A stretch of 64,000 nucleotides of DNA from Pinus tabuliformis (GCA_031772625.1 CM062820.1:87092069-87156068), one strand, 5' to 3'; shown: positions 11,506 to 23,892, counted from the stretch's first letter. Notes: a model not told the origin generated them from the sequence alone. Program-made: numbers and translations.

Positions 11506-11640
11506 ACCCTAAGGGAGATGACTCCATATGAATTTATCAAGCTCCCCATTGTTTAATATTAGCCAACATATATTTTTTTATTTTTTTAATGTAATGATAT
11601 GTGACAACATGTGCCTCATATACTACATTGTAGAGTGACT

Positions 11641-12665
11641 CTGAGGTGCAATAAGATGATTTGTCAAATATAGTAATATTATTATATTAATGATGTTAAT
11701 CTTTTGTTTATATACTAATTAATGTATTACAATTAATAATGTAACATTGTTAATATAATTAATGATGTTACTAATAATATTATTATTAATATTAACGATA
11801 TAAGTGTTGATTTTAATATTATTTAAATTAATGTTTTTATTAGTTATATTAACAATATTATTATTATTTTTATTATTATTATAACATTGTAAATGTTAAT
11901 GTTATCAATAATATTAATATAAATGTAATATTAAATATTTACATTATAATATTACTACAAGATGAGTTGCTACATATAACAATGTTATTATATAATTATA
12001 TTAATGTGTATTTATGTTATAATTGATGTGTTTTCAATAATGTAACATTTTTAATGTTATTAATTATGTTACTACTAAGATTATTATTATTAATTGTTTT
12101 TAGTATTAATGTTAATATCATGCTTTTAATATTATTTATACTAATATTATTATTAGTAATATCAATGTGCTGAAAAGCAAATTCTACAGCTCAATATGGG
12201 GAAGATACGTAATTTATTTTGTTATCAACATTAAGTTGACATGTGTCCCTCATAAAATAAAAATTAAATATTCTCTAAATGAAAAAGTAATATCAACTAT
12301 AATAAAAAACATATGTTTAGTTACTTTTAAAAAAATTATAAAACATTAAAAATACTTTCCAAGAAATCACATAGCAATCTATCCATCTTTGTCTTGATGA
12401 TGAACCACAGTAAGTGATTTGAAACACGTCGACATTAAATTCGATATGTGATTGCTCTGAAAATTACTTGCATAAATCATGAATCACAGAAGCCTGCATT
12501 CGGAGATTATAAAACATTAATAATGTCACTTTCACTATGCTTGGGGTTTGTTGTTGCTATTACAATGTGATATGGTAAAAATATTTCATTCTTGCTCTTA
12601 GTCATAAATAGAATATTTTGATGCCCTTGTGAAATAACATAATTTTATATTAACTTTAGAATGAG

Positions 12666-12666
<1 letters not shown>
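11641..12666. other. AT-rich gene-free stretch with ATT/TAA-like repeats
   Basis: Dominated by imperfect runs of AATATTATTA and ATGTTAAT. Nothing coding is seen. Very similar simple sequence recurs at 13253-13528, 21407-21600 and 23613-23800, on the outer sides of the copia LTRs described below. Confidence 0.6.
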
Positions 12667-12733
<67 letters not shown>

Positions 12734-12755
12734 ATATATATATATATATATATAT

Positions 12756-12841
<86 letters not shown>
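12667..12841. repeat. (AT)n microsatellite, ~175 bp
   Basis: Nearly pure AT dinucleotide with two small interruptions (CTAT near 12731 and AGAT near 12757). Open frames of repeating Ile-Tyr on both strands are artefacts of the dinucleotide. Confidence 0.97.
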
Positions 12842-12846
<5 letters not shown>

Positions 12847-12994
12847 CTTTTGAATGTGAGTAAGATGTATAACTCTTAACATTTTAATATAATTTTAAGA
12901 ATATAATATAAACTTAAATGGGGTGTTTAAAAGTTATCCATAATATAAAAAAATTCAATGTGGGTTATCTATAAAATATTCCAATGCATATGGA

Positions 12995-13022
12995 CGATGC
13001 TAGATATATCCACTTTTAAGAT

Positions 13023-13110
<88 letters not shown>

Positions 13111-13252
13111 ATCTTAAAAATGGATATATCTAGCATCGAGGGATCAAATCTTTTGAGGTGAAAAACTATTAAGTTTTACACTCTCAAAGTGGTTTGCACC
13201 TCAAGAGATTTGAACCATATAGGCACTAGCTACATCCTTGGTTAAGATGGAC
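12995..13252. mobile_element. Foldback element M3 with 144-bp perfect-looking palindrome
   Basis: The left 144 bases (12995-13138) form an almost perfect inverted repeat: CGATGCTAGATATATCCA and TTTAAGATGGC, then (CT)n, a central (AT)n, (AG)n, and the mirror-image arms ending TAGCATCG. The remainder carries the MITE-family words GGGATCAAATCTTTTGAGG, GGTTTGCACCTCAAGAG and GGTTAAGATGGAC. It is therefore a relative of M1, M2 and M4 whose left arm has become a long hairpin with an expanded simple repeat at its tip. Confidence 0.7.
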
Positions 13253-13528
13253 CTTTACTGATTATTAATATTATCATTGTTGTTGTTAGTGGTGGTGTTT
13301 TTGTTATATTGTTAATATTAATGTTAAAGTGATTACTCAAATATTATTGACAACAATAATATTAATAATATCATTATTTTTGTTAAAAGTGTTAACAAGA
13401 GGATTATTACTATACAATAACATCATTACATTAATATAAGATGAATTATTACATGTAATAATACTATTATATTCCATTACAATTACATTAGTATTATTAA
13501 TGTTATTAATATTATTGTTATAAGTATT
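13253..13528. other. AT-rich spacer
   Basis: Simple AT-rich sequence rich in AATATTATT. No gene is seen. It ends in GTATT, directly before the LTR at 13529. Confidence 0.6.
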
Positions 13529-13700
13529 TGTTGGAAACCTGATCTCTTAGGGTTATGGTGTGGAATGTGAATAGTTATTAGGAGTCCAAAAGGCCTTGGA
13601 AATTGAATCCAATGGTCAAAACATTGTATTTATATTTGTATAATATTTTATGAAATAACAATTTATGCTTATTTTTAATTCTGGACTGCATAGCCCAGTA
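13529..13700 (+). repeat. LTR A (5' copy) of a copia-type element
   Basis: Begins TGTTGGAAACC and shares GGGTTATGGTGTGGAA, TTGAATCCAATGG and CAAAACATTGTAT with the LTRs at 21241-21406 and 23447-23612. It is followed by a tRNA-Met-like primer binding site (TGGCATCAAAGC at 13702-13713). GTATT before it and ATATT after the LTR at 21406 agree at 4 of 5 bases, a possible decayed target duplication. If so, element A spans 13529-21406. Confidence 0.6.
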
Positions 13701-13984
13701 GTGGCATCAAAGCGGGTACTTTCCTAGCCTACTTTATTGTGTGAGGGCCACAAGTTGTGGTCATTTCTACATCTCCTCAAATCTAGCCTTTCATCTTCCT
13801 ATACATTTCCTATTTTCTCTCACAATGGTACATTGGTATCAAAGCCTAAATTGTCTTCATTACTTGCACTCAAATCATCGGCATTTTATTTTGATGTCCT
13901 ACCACTCTTGTATCTATAAAAAAAATTTCTACTAATGCTCCGTATCAATTTTTTTTTTTCTTAGAAGCCTCAAGGATTTGCTGC

Positions 13985-14069
13985 AAAAAATATATGTAAA
14001 TTAAAAAAATTGAAGAGTTAGAATAAAAAGTGACCTTGGAATATGAATCCAAAAGGTTACACCTCCTCA
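13985..14069 (+). repeat. LTR B 5' remnant
   Basis: The words TGTAAATTAAA, GACCTTGGAATATGAAT and CACCTCCTC align with 18694-18777, just after the copia polypurine tract. They probably belong to the 5' LTR of the inner copia element whose gag-pol remains lie at 14470-18650. The LTR start (TGTTATAC in the 3' copy) is not found here, so the 5' LTR is truncated or diverged. Confidence 0.45.
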
Positions 14070-14469
14070 TGTTATATATTCATGATTCTATAAGATGGCT
14101 AGATACTGTTGTTATGTGTGTAGGTACAACTATAGTACAATAGTTGTGCATTATGTACATATCATAATAGTCTCTCCTCTCTTATAATATTTAGAGATGC
14201 TTCTAGTTACTTTATTATGCTTCTGCAGTTTCTTTGTCCTCTATTAATTTGTTTTTGACATATCCACGTTGTAGGTTCGAACTGCACACTGTCATAATTG
14301 ACCAAAAATTTGGCGATGCGATGAAACCCATTGTTTATGTTTCACCTAGGAAATACATGTATATTTTAACCAACAAATCATCCAAGTTATCTTCATAGAA
14401 ATACTAATAATTTATCTTCTTCTTCTACTATTCTTTGAATTTTAATGAGTAGCGAGTACCAAAACCAAG

Positions 14470-17400
14470 CTCATCGGAGGAATAGTTTGAATAAACAATA
14501 TGACTCTATTCCCCCATCTCTATCATTGGTGTAGTACTCATTGGAAATGAGAATTACCAAGAATGGTCTAGGGGGATCAAGCACAGTCTCGTCTTTAATG
14601 ACTTATGTAAATGCATCTATGAAGGAGAGGGTGGAAATGCACCTATCAAGCCCACATTAGATAAGGACCTGGCCATTTCAGAAGACATGGAAAAAAAAGG
14701 GTTATTCCTTAATTACTACTTCTATAAATGAAGAGGTGAGCCTTCATATTATTCCAATTACAAATGTTTATGATGCATTAAAGAATTTGAAATATTTATA
14801 TGGCTCACTATCTAAATTGGAAGTAGTTTAGTTGATGATTAAACTCTTGATCATGGAGTTGAAGGACGATGACCCCTTGGCTCTAACCTCAAAGATTAGA
14901 GCCATCATGGATGATGTATAAGCCATTGGATTTTAAATGGCCATTCCACTCGTAGCCTTTTTCAAGGCTCTATATCATACATACTCTCACTATCTTGAAT
15001 CTATACAAGATAATGCCCAACTCAAGGAAATTAATTTTAACATTCTTATGGAGAAGTTTCCAGAAAAGAGAAGGATTTTGGGAAGACGAAGACTACTTCT
15101 CAGTCCCTTGAAGTAGTGTGAATTGCATAGAAAGAGAAGAATCAATCAAAATATTCTTCCAAAGGAAGGTGTGATAAAAGAATATGTGGATCAAATAATC
15201 ATAGAGGAGGGGGCGGGGGGGGGGGGGGGGGGAAATGCTTAAAGAGAAAGGTATGATATCCACTACATTCATTGTGATAGAAATGGACATGATGAAGCCA
15301 CCTGCAAAATCCCTTGGGAAACAATCAAGCAAGAACACAAATAATACAAACGTAAAACACCAAATTCAATGAATAGTAAAGTCCCTAAATCTATTCATTA
15401 TATTGTTTGCCATTGCAATTTGGAGTAGATGAAGATGTGTTTCATATTTCATTTACTCCTTAGAAAGATGCATGGTTGGTTGATACATGAGAAACCTTCC
15501 ATTGACTTTCCAGAAATACTTTGAAGAAATCACTGACAATGTAGATGGAGTAGTGTACTTTGCAGACAAGTCAAGTCTCAAGCCATCTGAACTTGGCACC
15601 ATCAAGCTTAAAATTCCTTGGCTTAATTTTATTTTACATGATGTACTCTACTTTCTAGAACTACAGAGAAACATGTTATCCCTTATTCAAATTTTCTAAG
15701 AAGGACACTCCATTTGTATGTTTGATGGAAAAGTTGAGATAGGAAAAGCATCGTACAAGACAAATGTCATGAATGGAATAGAGGAGGAAAGATTGTTGAA
15801 GTTACAAGGAACATTTGCTCATGCATAAAGTTCCACATGTAGTTCTTAGTAAAATGAAGGTACATTGTGATCCAATCTTCTACGGTATGCAAGATTTAGA
15901 CATCTTAATTATGATAAGGAAACTCAAGAAATGTGATGCTTGTATATTCTTAGGAAAACATAGGAAATAGCCATTCCATGATTCTGGTTCTAGATCACGC
16001 ATAAAGCTTGCATTTATTCATTCTAATTTGTGTGGTCTTATTATTATTCCATTTACGAATGGAAATAAATAGGTGATGACTTTCATTGATGAGTATACCA
16101 TGATATGTTGCGTATACTTTTTGAAATGTAAATCAAAATATTTTGAAACATTTAGAAATTTTCATGCATGTGTTTAAAAATGATGCACAATCACATACTA
16201 ACTCTCTTCGTACTGAAAATGGAAAATAATGTAAGTCTAATGAATTTGTAAATTTCCTTTACCAACATAGGATTCAACATCCAACTATTATTCCTTACCA
16301 TCCTTAACAAGATAGTGTAGCTAAAAGAATGAATAGGACTATCTTAAATATGATTCAATCAGTGATCTTAAAAAATGTAAAGTCGATGTTTTCAAATGAT
16401 GTAGTTCTATGTACATTATATATAAGAATAAAATTTCCATCTCATGTTCTAAAAAACAAGACTCCTTATGAAATGGGTATAACCACATTCCTTCAGTAAG
16501 CCATCTTAGGTTTTTTGGTTCTCCCTGCTATGCCTTGATTCCTAAGGAACAAGTAAGCAAGCTTAATGAAAGGAGTTGAAAGTGAATATTCTTGGGGTAA
16601 TCAAATACCACCAATTAATATAATCAATACGATAAGTTAAATAGTAATTTTATATTGTCTAGAGATGTGGTTTTTGTTGAATATTCCAAGACAAACAATA
16701 CTATTGAGAAACAACTTGATCATTTGGATAGATTCAGTCATGAAAAAACTTATTATGTATTTGATAATTATATTTCATATATTTGATTTGGGATCCCTAT
16801 CTTGGATCAATTTATGGAATATCCTTCTGAAGTAATATCTCCACCTTACGAAGTTCTGACCACTCCTTCGAATTAGGAAGACACTTTAAGTGATTTGATT
16901 GAGAAGATTGGAAGGATAAATCTTAATGCAGTTCCATATAAAGTAATAGAGAAACTTGGACCATCTCAGAAAGGTCCCTGAAAATGGCTCACCAAAAAAA
17001 CTTGAAAGTGTTGACCCTAATGTGGTTAGAAAGAAAGAAACTAGAAGTTCCACTAAACAAATGGAGATATGTATATTCTGTTGATGATATGGATGTTTCT
17101 TATGATTGTAAATTGAATTTATATACAAATTTTGAGCCAAATTCCTTTAAATAATTTTATTCTCTTGATGAATGGAAGGAAGTAATGCAAAAGGAGCATG
17201 ATTCTCTCGTAAGGAATGGAACATGGAAGCTAGTGGACAGTCCATTTGGAATCAAACCTATTATCCATAAGTGGTATACAAGAATAGGTGTAAATTAGAT
17301 GGAACAATTGAAAATAATAAAGAAAGGCTCATGGAAAAAGAATTTTCATGGAAATAAAGTATTGATTATGAATAGAAATTCCCCCAAATAGCAAAATGAT

Positions 17401-18650
17401 CCACCATATACAGTCTCTTTTCCATGGCAACTCAAAATCGATGGAAAGTCCATTGCATGGATGTGAATACTTATTTTTTGAATGAAGACTCAAAAGAAAA
17501 TGTCTTCATGTCCTAACCAAAAAGCTTTGTTGTCAAGGGAAAAGAACATAAATTATGTAAACTCATCAAATCCTTATATGGTCTAAAACAAGCATTACTA
17601 GCTTCATATGAAAAATTGACTAAGTATCTTTTGAAATTAAATTTCAAACACTTTAATCTAGATGATGCATGTCTATTTATCAAGAAATTTGGGAAAATGT
17701 TTGTTGATATTGTGATATATGTAGATGATCTATTGATTATAGGGAATAATGAAATTTATATTGCATCCATAAAGAAAGTATTTAAGAAAATATCTAAGAT
17801 GATAGATTTGGGACACCTTCATTTCTTCTTAGGTATTGAAGTGACCCGACATCCAAGTTATGTATTCCTCTCTTAAAATAAGTACATTGGAGAATTGCTG
17901 AAAAAGTTTGGTATGGATAAATACAATTGTGTGTCAACTCCAATGGAACAAAATCTAAAGCTCATATTTAAGGAAATAAACAAATTTCAGGATGCAACAA
18001 AGCCTAGATAACTTGTGGAAAGTCTTATCTACCTCACCACTATCAAACCATATAGTTCATTTGTTATTGTAATCCTTTCCACATTTATGCAAAGGACATG
18101 TGAAGGACATCAGTATGATGAAACAATTGTTCTAAAGTTCTTTAAAGGAACTCAAGTATTCACAAGTGGATGACTTTAGCCTAATTAGGTATTAAGATTC
18201 ATACTTTGATAGAAATGAGAAAAATGGAGTGTCTACTTCTAGAAATCTTATATGTCTTGGATTATGAGTTATCTCCTCCTGAATAGTTAGTTCCAATTGA
18301 TTCTAAAATAGAGGTATAATATGTGGAAATTGCAGAAGAAACCAAGGAGGTTTTGTGGCTCAAGAAAGATATTGAATACTTGTAAGAGAAGCAAGTGAAC
18401 TTTATTCCCCTTCTAATTGAAAATACCGTTGCAATTAATTCTCTAAGAATCCCAAATTTCATGATTGAATTGAACATATCAACACAAAGTATCATTTGAT
18501 TCGATACCATGTAGAGGCCAATATTATTCATCCATGACATTTTTCCATAAATGAGAAAATTGTAGGAATCTTCACCATAACACTTGGAAGAGAAAAGTTT
18601 GAAATATTTAGAATGATGCTTGGACTCACGAATGCCCCTTCATATTAAGG
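14470..18650 (+). pseudogene. Ty1/copia gag-pol, heavily decayed
   Basis: Copia domain order gag, protease, integrase, RT, RNase H is visible in short frames. Gag at 14540-14690 has ENYQEWSRGIK and is copia-like. The nucleocapsid knuckle (about 15256-15300) reads HYIHCDRNGHDEATC; its first Cys is replaced by Tyr. An integrase-like zone runs about 15880-16500 and includes FHSNLCG-type and FIDEYT motifs. RT lies at 17160-17880, with a 17616-17876 frame holding the catalytic IYVDDLLIIG box and FFLGIEV. The end resembles the copia C-terminus just before GGGGAATG. Dozens of stops and frameshifts make it non-functional. Confidence 0.85.
15209..15232 (+). repeat. Poly(G) tract
   Basis: A run of G broken once by C at 15214, with 18 consecutive G at 15215-15232. 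It lies between gag and the zinc-knuckle remnant. It could form a G-quadruplex or could be a sequencing or assembly artefact. Confidence 0.95.
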
Positions 18651-18800
18651 GGGAATGTTATACACCTAATCTTAGGGAATGGGTGGAAAAAGTGTAAATA
18701 TATTTAAATTAAAGAAAATTAAAGAGTTTGAATAGGATGTGACCTTGGAATATGAATTCAAAATGTCACAACTCCTCTCTAAGTTTGACATATCTCCCAC
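18647..18800 (+). repeat. Polypurine tract and start of LTR B (3' copy)
   Basis: AAGGGGGAA (18647-18655) is a typical polypurine tract, followed by TGTTATACACC, the likely LTR start. The next ~120 bases contain GTGACCTTGGAATATGAATT, matching 14027-14050. The 3' LTR end is not clear. Confidence 0.55.
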
Positions 18801-19425
18801 TCTGAATATTCCTAAAATCCTTGGCCATTTCTATGCTTTGCTTTGACATTCCAGTGTAACAGTTTCTATGTGTGTGCATAGTTTTGAGTTTTCTTTGTCT
18901 AGGGTTTTAGACCACATGGTAGCTTCCTATGCTAATCCGTCTCTTCTATGGGGAAATTCCTGGCTACATTTCAAACAATTTAGAAATGAAATTCACATAC
19001 ACAAAATACCCATTTTTGGTAACTGTTTATCTGTACTTATGCTCTACATTCCAATGATTTTCCTCACTCATGTCTCGATGGTCATTTTTCTTTACAATCT
19101 ACATGTATTCTTTCTCATCGTCTTGTTTTCTTAGGCACCACTTTCTGCAATTTTCCCTTCAAATTTTATGGGCTCTATTTGAATATTTATTTGTATATGG
19201 TGTTGTAAGAAATATCGTTGTTCTTCTCCATGGAGCCTTGTTATTTTCTCTACCTTACATGATCACTTGGAAGCGTATGATCCCTACTATTCTTTAATAG
19301 TGGACCATTGGTTTTTTCATTGATCGACATTGTGGCCTTACAAAACCATATAAAATGGTTCCTTGTCTCCATGTATTAGTACATTTGAACACAATTCTTG
19401 TATCCAAGGTATGTTAGAGCACCTG
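18801..19425 (+). other. Undetermined stretch between copia 3' end and tandem duplication
   Basis: Plus-strand frames at 18868-19134 and 19070-19297 overlap, and their hydrophobic, Phe-rich products match nothing I recognise. Probably the rest of LTR B and decayed element DNA. Confidence 0.4.
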
Positions 19426-20962
19426 TGAGGTCACCCTCTACATGGGATTATAATATCTTATGGTTCTAGGTGCTAGTTTCCCCATTGAAGGAATGGTAGT
19501 CATGGGAGATCCTGCATGCACAAAGTAGATGGGATGATATAGATACTTTTGATCCCTATGGGTTGCTAGTATTTCTATTGAACAATATGGGATCTTTGGT
19601 CTTGCATGCAACACTTAGGCGAAGATGGGCTTTGCTAGTATTATTGCAATTTAGGCATGTAGAGTTGATCATATGTAGGATTAAGCCTTTCCATGCCTGG
19701 ATTTGACAAGTTCAAATAACTTTCATGGCTAGAGTAGACCTTCTCACTCATATGTTTAGATTTGTGTTATTTCCCACTAGCCTAGTAATCATGTCCTATG
19801 GTTTCCACAACTGGAACTACATGATGAATGATAATGTAGGTGTGGGAAGCATCAATCAGGTGAGATCATATCAAGGCTCTTAGCCATGACTAATACTAAG
19901 CACTTAGAGATGGTGTACCCAAAAAATTGTTCCATCAACTTCCACATTCTTGGAGGTGATTATCGGCTGCAAAACTACCATTCAACGACCATGTTTCTCT
20001 ATGGCCAAGTTCAATGAGTTCATTGATTCATATACATTCCAAAAGGAAACACCGAGGATGGCCCTAGTATGATTTCTAACACAATAAAGTGAAAATTCAC
20101 AAATTTACATATTTCGAGAGTCATTAACTGGAATGGTGCAATTTGTTGATTTCCCAATATTCAATGTTATTTATTTAGACATTGGAAGTGGTTTATAGAA
20201 ATAAAATTTTGTATATACACATCAAACCTGGAACCAAGGGAAGAGGGAGATATGATGTAGAGGATGATTTTAGAAAGTTGGCTTATTAAATTTTGGTTCA
20301 TTTGATGTTTCACTAGTAATTTGTAAATAGTTATTTTGTGAGTTTACTTATATGTTTTTGTACTAAATTGTAAATGGGCACATTTTCAATAAAACCCAAC
20401 ATTCTCTTTGAATTTTGCATATGGAGGATCATAGTTTTTAATATTCAACTATGTAAGCATTGTGGAAATATTTTATCCCTCTCACTTTCTACCTGATGGG
20501 GAGGGAACAATACGAGTGATTAACAATAAGGATTCTAATTTAGAAGCTCTATCAATAAATCATGTACAAGTGAGCCTCAGCCATAATGAAAACTAGTACC
20601 TCAAGCCTGAACCAAAATCAAAGTTATAGCTAGAATGAAATCCATTAGCATGATTTGTTTTTCTGTTATCTTCAAATCGACATCAATTTGTGTTCATGTT
20701 CAGCTTTTAGTCTGTGCACACTTCTAATGAATGGAAAAAATCAAATTTTTAACATATTTGGAAATGTTTCAAGACCCATCAGGCCTTGGAGCCAAGTTCC
20801 AATAGTTTATGCTCAACTTCAACCATTGTTTAAATAGTTTGTGGTTATATTTGAACCATCCTTAGGGAGCACTTCCGTTTCACAGGGGACATAAACTTCT
20901 ATCCACATTTAGAATTGGTTTAGGATTTTCTTGAAGCCAAGTGCCAGAATTAATGATCTAGT

Positions 20963-21130
20963 TTAAACCACCATTAGTAGAAGACTTCGACTTCTACTAC
21001 ACTTTTTGAGTTGGTCATCGACCCTAAACCACCACTGGTAGATAACTTCAACTTCTTATACACTCTTTGAGTTGGTGGTTAGACTTAGACAAGCACCAGT
21101 AGAAGACGCTTGATTCTGATATGCATTTGG
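20963..21130 (+). repeat. 61-bp minisatellite, ~2.7 units (second set near 23169-23336)
   Basis: Diverged units share AAACCACCA, GTAGA, CTTC, TACACT and TTTGAGTTGGT. The array sits ~110 bases before the polypurine tract of LTR A, a place where copia elements often have non-coding repeats. It is duplicated with the 2.2-kb unit. Confidence 0.65.
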
Positions 21131-21228
21131 TTTGTGGTCTTCCATAACCCACCAGAATCAAGGAGCACATTAAGCCATTTGAATCTACCCTCATCTTTCT
21201 GCTTGGACACAGATACACCCTTTTGGAT

Positions 21229-21406
21229 TAAGGTGGGAAATGTTGGACACTTAATTTGTTAGGGTTATGGTGTGGAATTCAAAGAAATGATGGTAGTCCA
21301 AAATACTTTGGAATTTGAATCCAATGCCCAAAACATTGTATCTATATCATCTTCGATGAAATAAAAATTCACGCTTATCTTTCACTCTAGTCTTCATAAT
21401 CCATCA
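21229..21406 (+). repeat. Polypurine tract and LTR A (second copy)
   Basis: TAAGGTGGGAAA (21229-21240) precedes TGTTGGACACTTAATTTG. The LTR runs 166 bp to CCATCA at 21406. It is related to 13529-13700 and nearly identical to 23447-23612. The tract plus TG...CA ends support a 3' LTR of an element on the plus strand. Confidence 0.7.
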
Positions 21407-21631
21407 ATATTATGTTTTTCATATTATTATTGTTATAATATTATCAACACTATAATTTTCTATTGAAAACATTTATTAATATTATAACTTAATACTAAAC
21501 TAATAATTAAATATTAATATCGATTCAATCAATAAAACAATTAAATACTAATACATATATTAATAATAAATATTAATAGTGAGTTGACTTTATCATAATC
21601 TAAGGGTTCCAAACCACACTATTTATTCCTC

Positions 21632-23837
21632 TGAGGTCACCCTCTACATGGGATTATAATATCTTATGGTTCTAGGTGCTAGTTTCCCCATTAAAGGAAT
21701 GGTAGTCATGGAAGATCCTGCATGCACAAAGTAGATGGGATGATATAAATACTTTTGATCCCTATTGGTTGCTAGTATTTCTATTGAACAATATGGGATC
21801 TTTGGTCTTGCATGTAACACTTAGGCGAAGATGGGCTTTGGTAGTATTATTGCAATTGAGGCATGTAGAGTTGATACTATGTAGGATTAAGCCTTTCCAT
21901 TCCTGGATTTGACAAGTTCAAATAACTTTCATGGCCAGAGTAGACCCTGTGACCCGTATGTTTAGATTTGTGTTATTTCCCACTAGACTAGTAATCAAGT
22001 CCTATGGTTTCCACAACTGGAACTACATGATGAATGATAATGTAGGTGTGGGTAGCATCAATCAGGTGAGATCATATCAAGGCTCTTAGCCATGACTAAT
22101 ACTAAGCACTTAGAGATGTTGTACCCAAAAAATTGTGCCATCAGCTTCCACATTCTTGGAGGCGATTATCGGCTGCAAAACTACCACTCAACGACCACGT
22201 TTCTCTATGGCCAAGTTCAATGAGTTCATTGATTCATATACATTCCAAAAGGAAACACCGAGGATGGCCCTAGTATGATTTCTAACACAATAAAGTGAAA
22301 ATTCACAAATTTACATATTTCGAGATTCATTAAATGGAATGGTGTAATTTGTTGATTTCCCAATATTCAATGTTATTGATTTAGACATTGGAAGTGGTTT
22401 ATAGAAATAAAATTTTGTATATACACATCAAACCTGGAGCCAAGGGAAGAGTGAGATATGATGTAGAGGATGATTTTAGAAAGTTGGCTTATTAAATTTT
22501 GGTTCATTGGATCTTTCACTAGTAATTTGTAAATAGTTATTTTGTGAGTTTACTTATATGTTTTTGTACTAAATTGTAAATGGGCACATTTTCAATAAAG
22601 CCCAACATTCTCTTTGAATTTTGCATATGGAGGATAATAGTTTTTAATCTTCAACTATGTGAGCATTGTGGAAATATTTTATCCCTCTCACTTTCTACCT
22701 GATGGGGAGGGAACAATACGAGTGATTAACAATAAGGATTCTAATTTAGAAGCTCTATCAATAAATCATGTACAAGTGAGCCTAAGCCACTATGAAAACT
22801 AGTACCTCAAGCCTGAACCAAAATCAAAGTTATAGCTAGAATGAAATCCATTAGCATGATTTGTTTTTCTGTTATCTTCAAATCGACATCAATTTGTGTT
22901 CATGTTCAAATTTCAGTCTGTGCACACTTCTAATGAATGGAAAAAATCAAATTTTTAACATATTTGGAAATGTTTTAAGACCCATCAGGCCTTGGAGCCA
23001 AGTTCCAATAGTTTATGCTCAACTTCAACCACTGTTTAAATAGTTTGTGGTTATATTTGAACCATCCTTATGGAGCACTTCCATTTCACAGGGGACATAA
23101 ACTTCTATCCACATTTAGAATTATTTTAGGATTTGCTTCAAGCCAAGTGTCAGAATTAATGATCTAGCTTAAACCACCATTATTAGAAGAATTCGACTTC
23201 TACTACACTTTTTGAGTTGGTCATCGACCCTAAACCACCACTGGTAGATAACTTCAACTTCTTATACACTCTTTGAGTTGGTGGTTAGCCTTAAACAAGC
23301 ACCAGTAGAAGACGCTTGATTCTGATATGCATTTGGTTTGTGGTCTTCCATAACCCACCAGAATCAAGGAGCACATTAAGCCATTTGAATCTACCCTCAT
23401 CTTTCTGCTTGGACACAGATACACCCTTTTGGATTAAGGTGGGAAATGTTGGACACTTAATTTGTTAGGGTTATGGTGTGGAATTCAAAGAAATGTTGGT
23501 AGTCCAAAATACTTTGGAATTTGAATCCAATGCCCAAAACAGTGTATCTATATCATCTTTGATGAAATAAAAATTCACGCTTATCTTTCACTCTAGTCTT
23601 CATAATCCACCAATATTATGTTTTTCATATTATTATTGTTATAATATTATCAACACTATAATTTTCTATTGAAAACATTTACTAATATTATAACTTAATA
23701 CTGAACTAATAATTAAATATTAACATCGATTCAATCAATAAAACAATTAAATATAATACATATATTAATAATAAATATTAATAGTGAGTTGACTTTATCA
23801 TAATATAAGGGTTCCAAACCACACTATTTATTCCTCT
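21632..23837 (+). repeat. 2.2-kb tandem duplication, copy 2
   Basis: Matches 19426-21631 from CTGAGGTCACCC to TTTATTCCTCT with a near-constant offset of 2206. Beyond 23837 the sequence turns to unrelated DNA (ATGGGCATAATCC). The junctions share only about two bases (CT), so a short-homology or replication-slip origin is possible. Confidence 0.92.
23447..23612 (+). repeat. LTR A (third copy)
   Basis: A 166-bp LTR starting TGTTGGACACTT after TAAGGTGGGAAA, ending CCACCA. It was copied together with the 2.2-kb unit. Confidence 0.7.
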
Positions 23838-23892
23838 ATGGGCATAATCCAATGGAATTTGTACTAGTAACATGCACTATTTTCTTTTACTG

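Larger units (their letters stand above)
8567..11554 (-). mobile_element. 5'-truncated LINE 2 with poly(A) tail
   Basis: Read on the minus strand, a LINE fragment with a zinc-binding region (11505-11284), an RNase H region (about 11010-10611), then about 2 kb without a recognisable domain, ending in a short poly(A) (T run 8565-8574). It is flanked by AATATT at 8561-8566 and 11555-11560, a short possible target duplication. The flanking R2 repeat is continuous across the site in the 3665-3945 copy. RT and everything upstream are missing, so truncation was more severe than in the LINE at the left end. The long 3' part (8600-10600) has only scattered short frames whose products I do not recognise. 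Confidence 0.75.
19426..21631 (+). repeat. 2.2-kb tandem duplication, copy 1
   Basis: A ~2206-bp segment repeated directly and without spacer at 21632-23837. By eye the copies differ at about 3% of positions in the first 250 bases. The unit carries non-coding retroelement-like DNA, a 61-bp minisatellite (about 20963-21130), a polypurine tract, LTR A (21241-21406) and ~225 bp of AT-rich DNA. Because non-element flank is included, this is a segmental duplication, not LTR-LTR recombination. The 60-codon frames at 20655 and 22861 are paired shadows of the duplication. Confidence 0.92.

Noticed and set aside
12656-12879. Ile-Tyr repeat frames on both strands
   Set aside because: Pure AT dinucleotide array.
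20655-23043. Two nearly identical 60-codon frames (20655-20837, 22861-23043) as a duplicated small gene
   Set aside because: They are shadows of the 2.2-kb segmental duplication in non-coding retroelement DNA. There is no recognisable motif.
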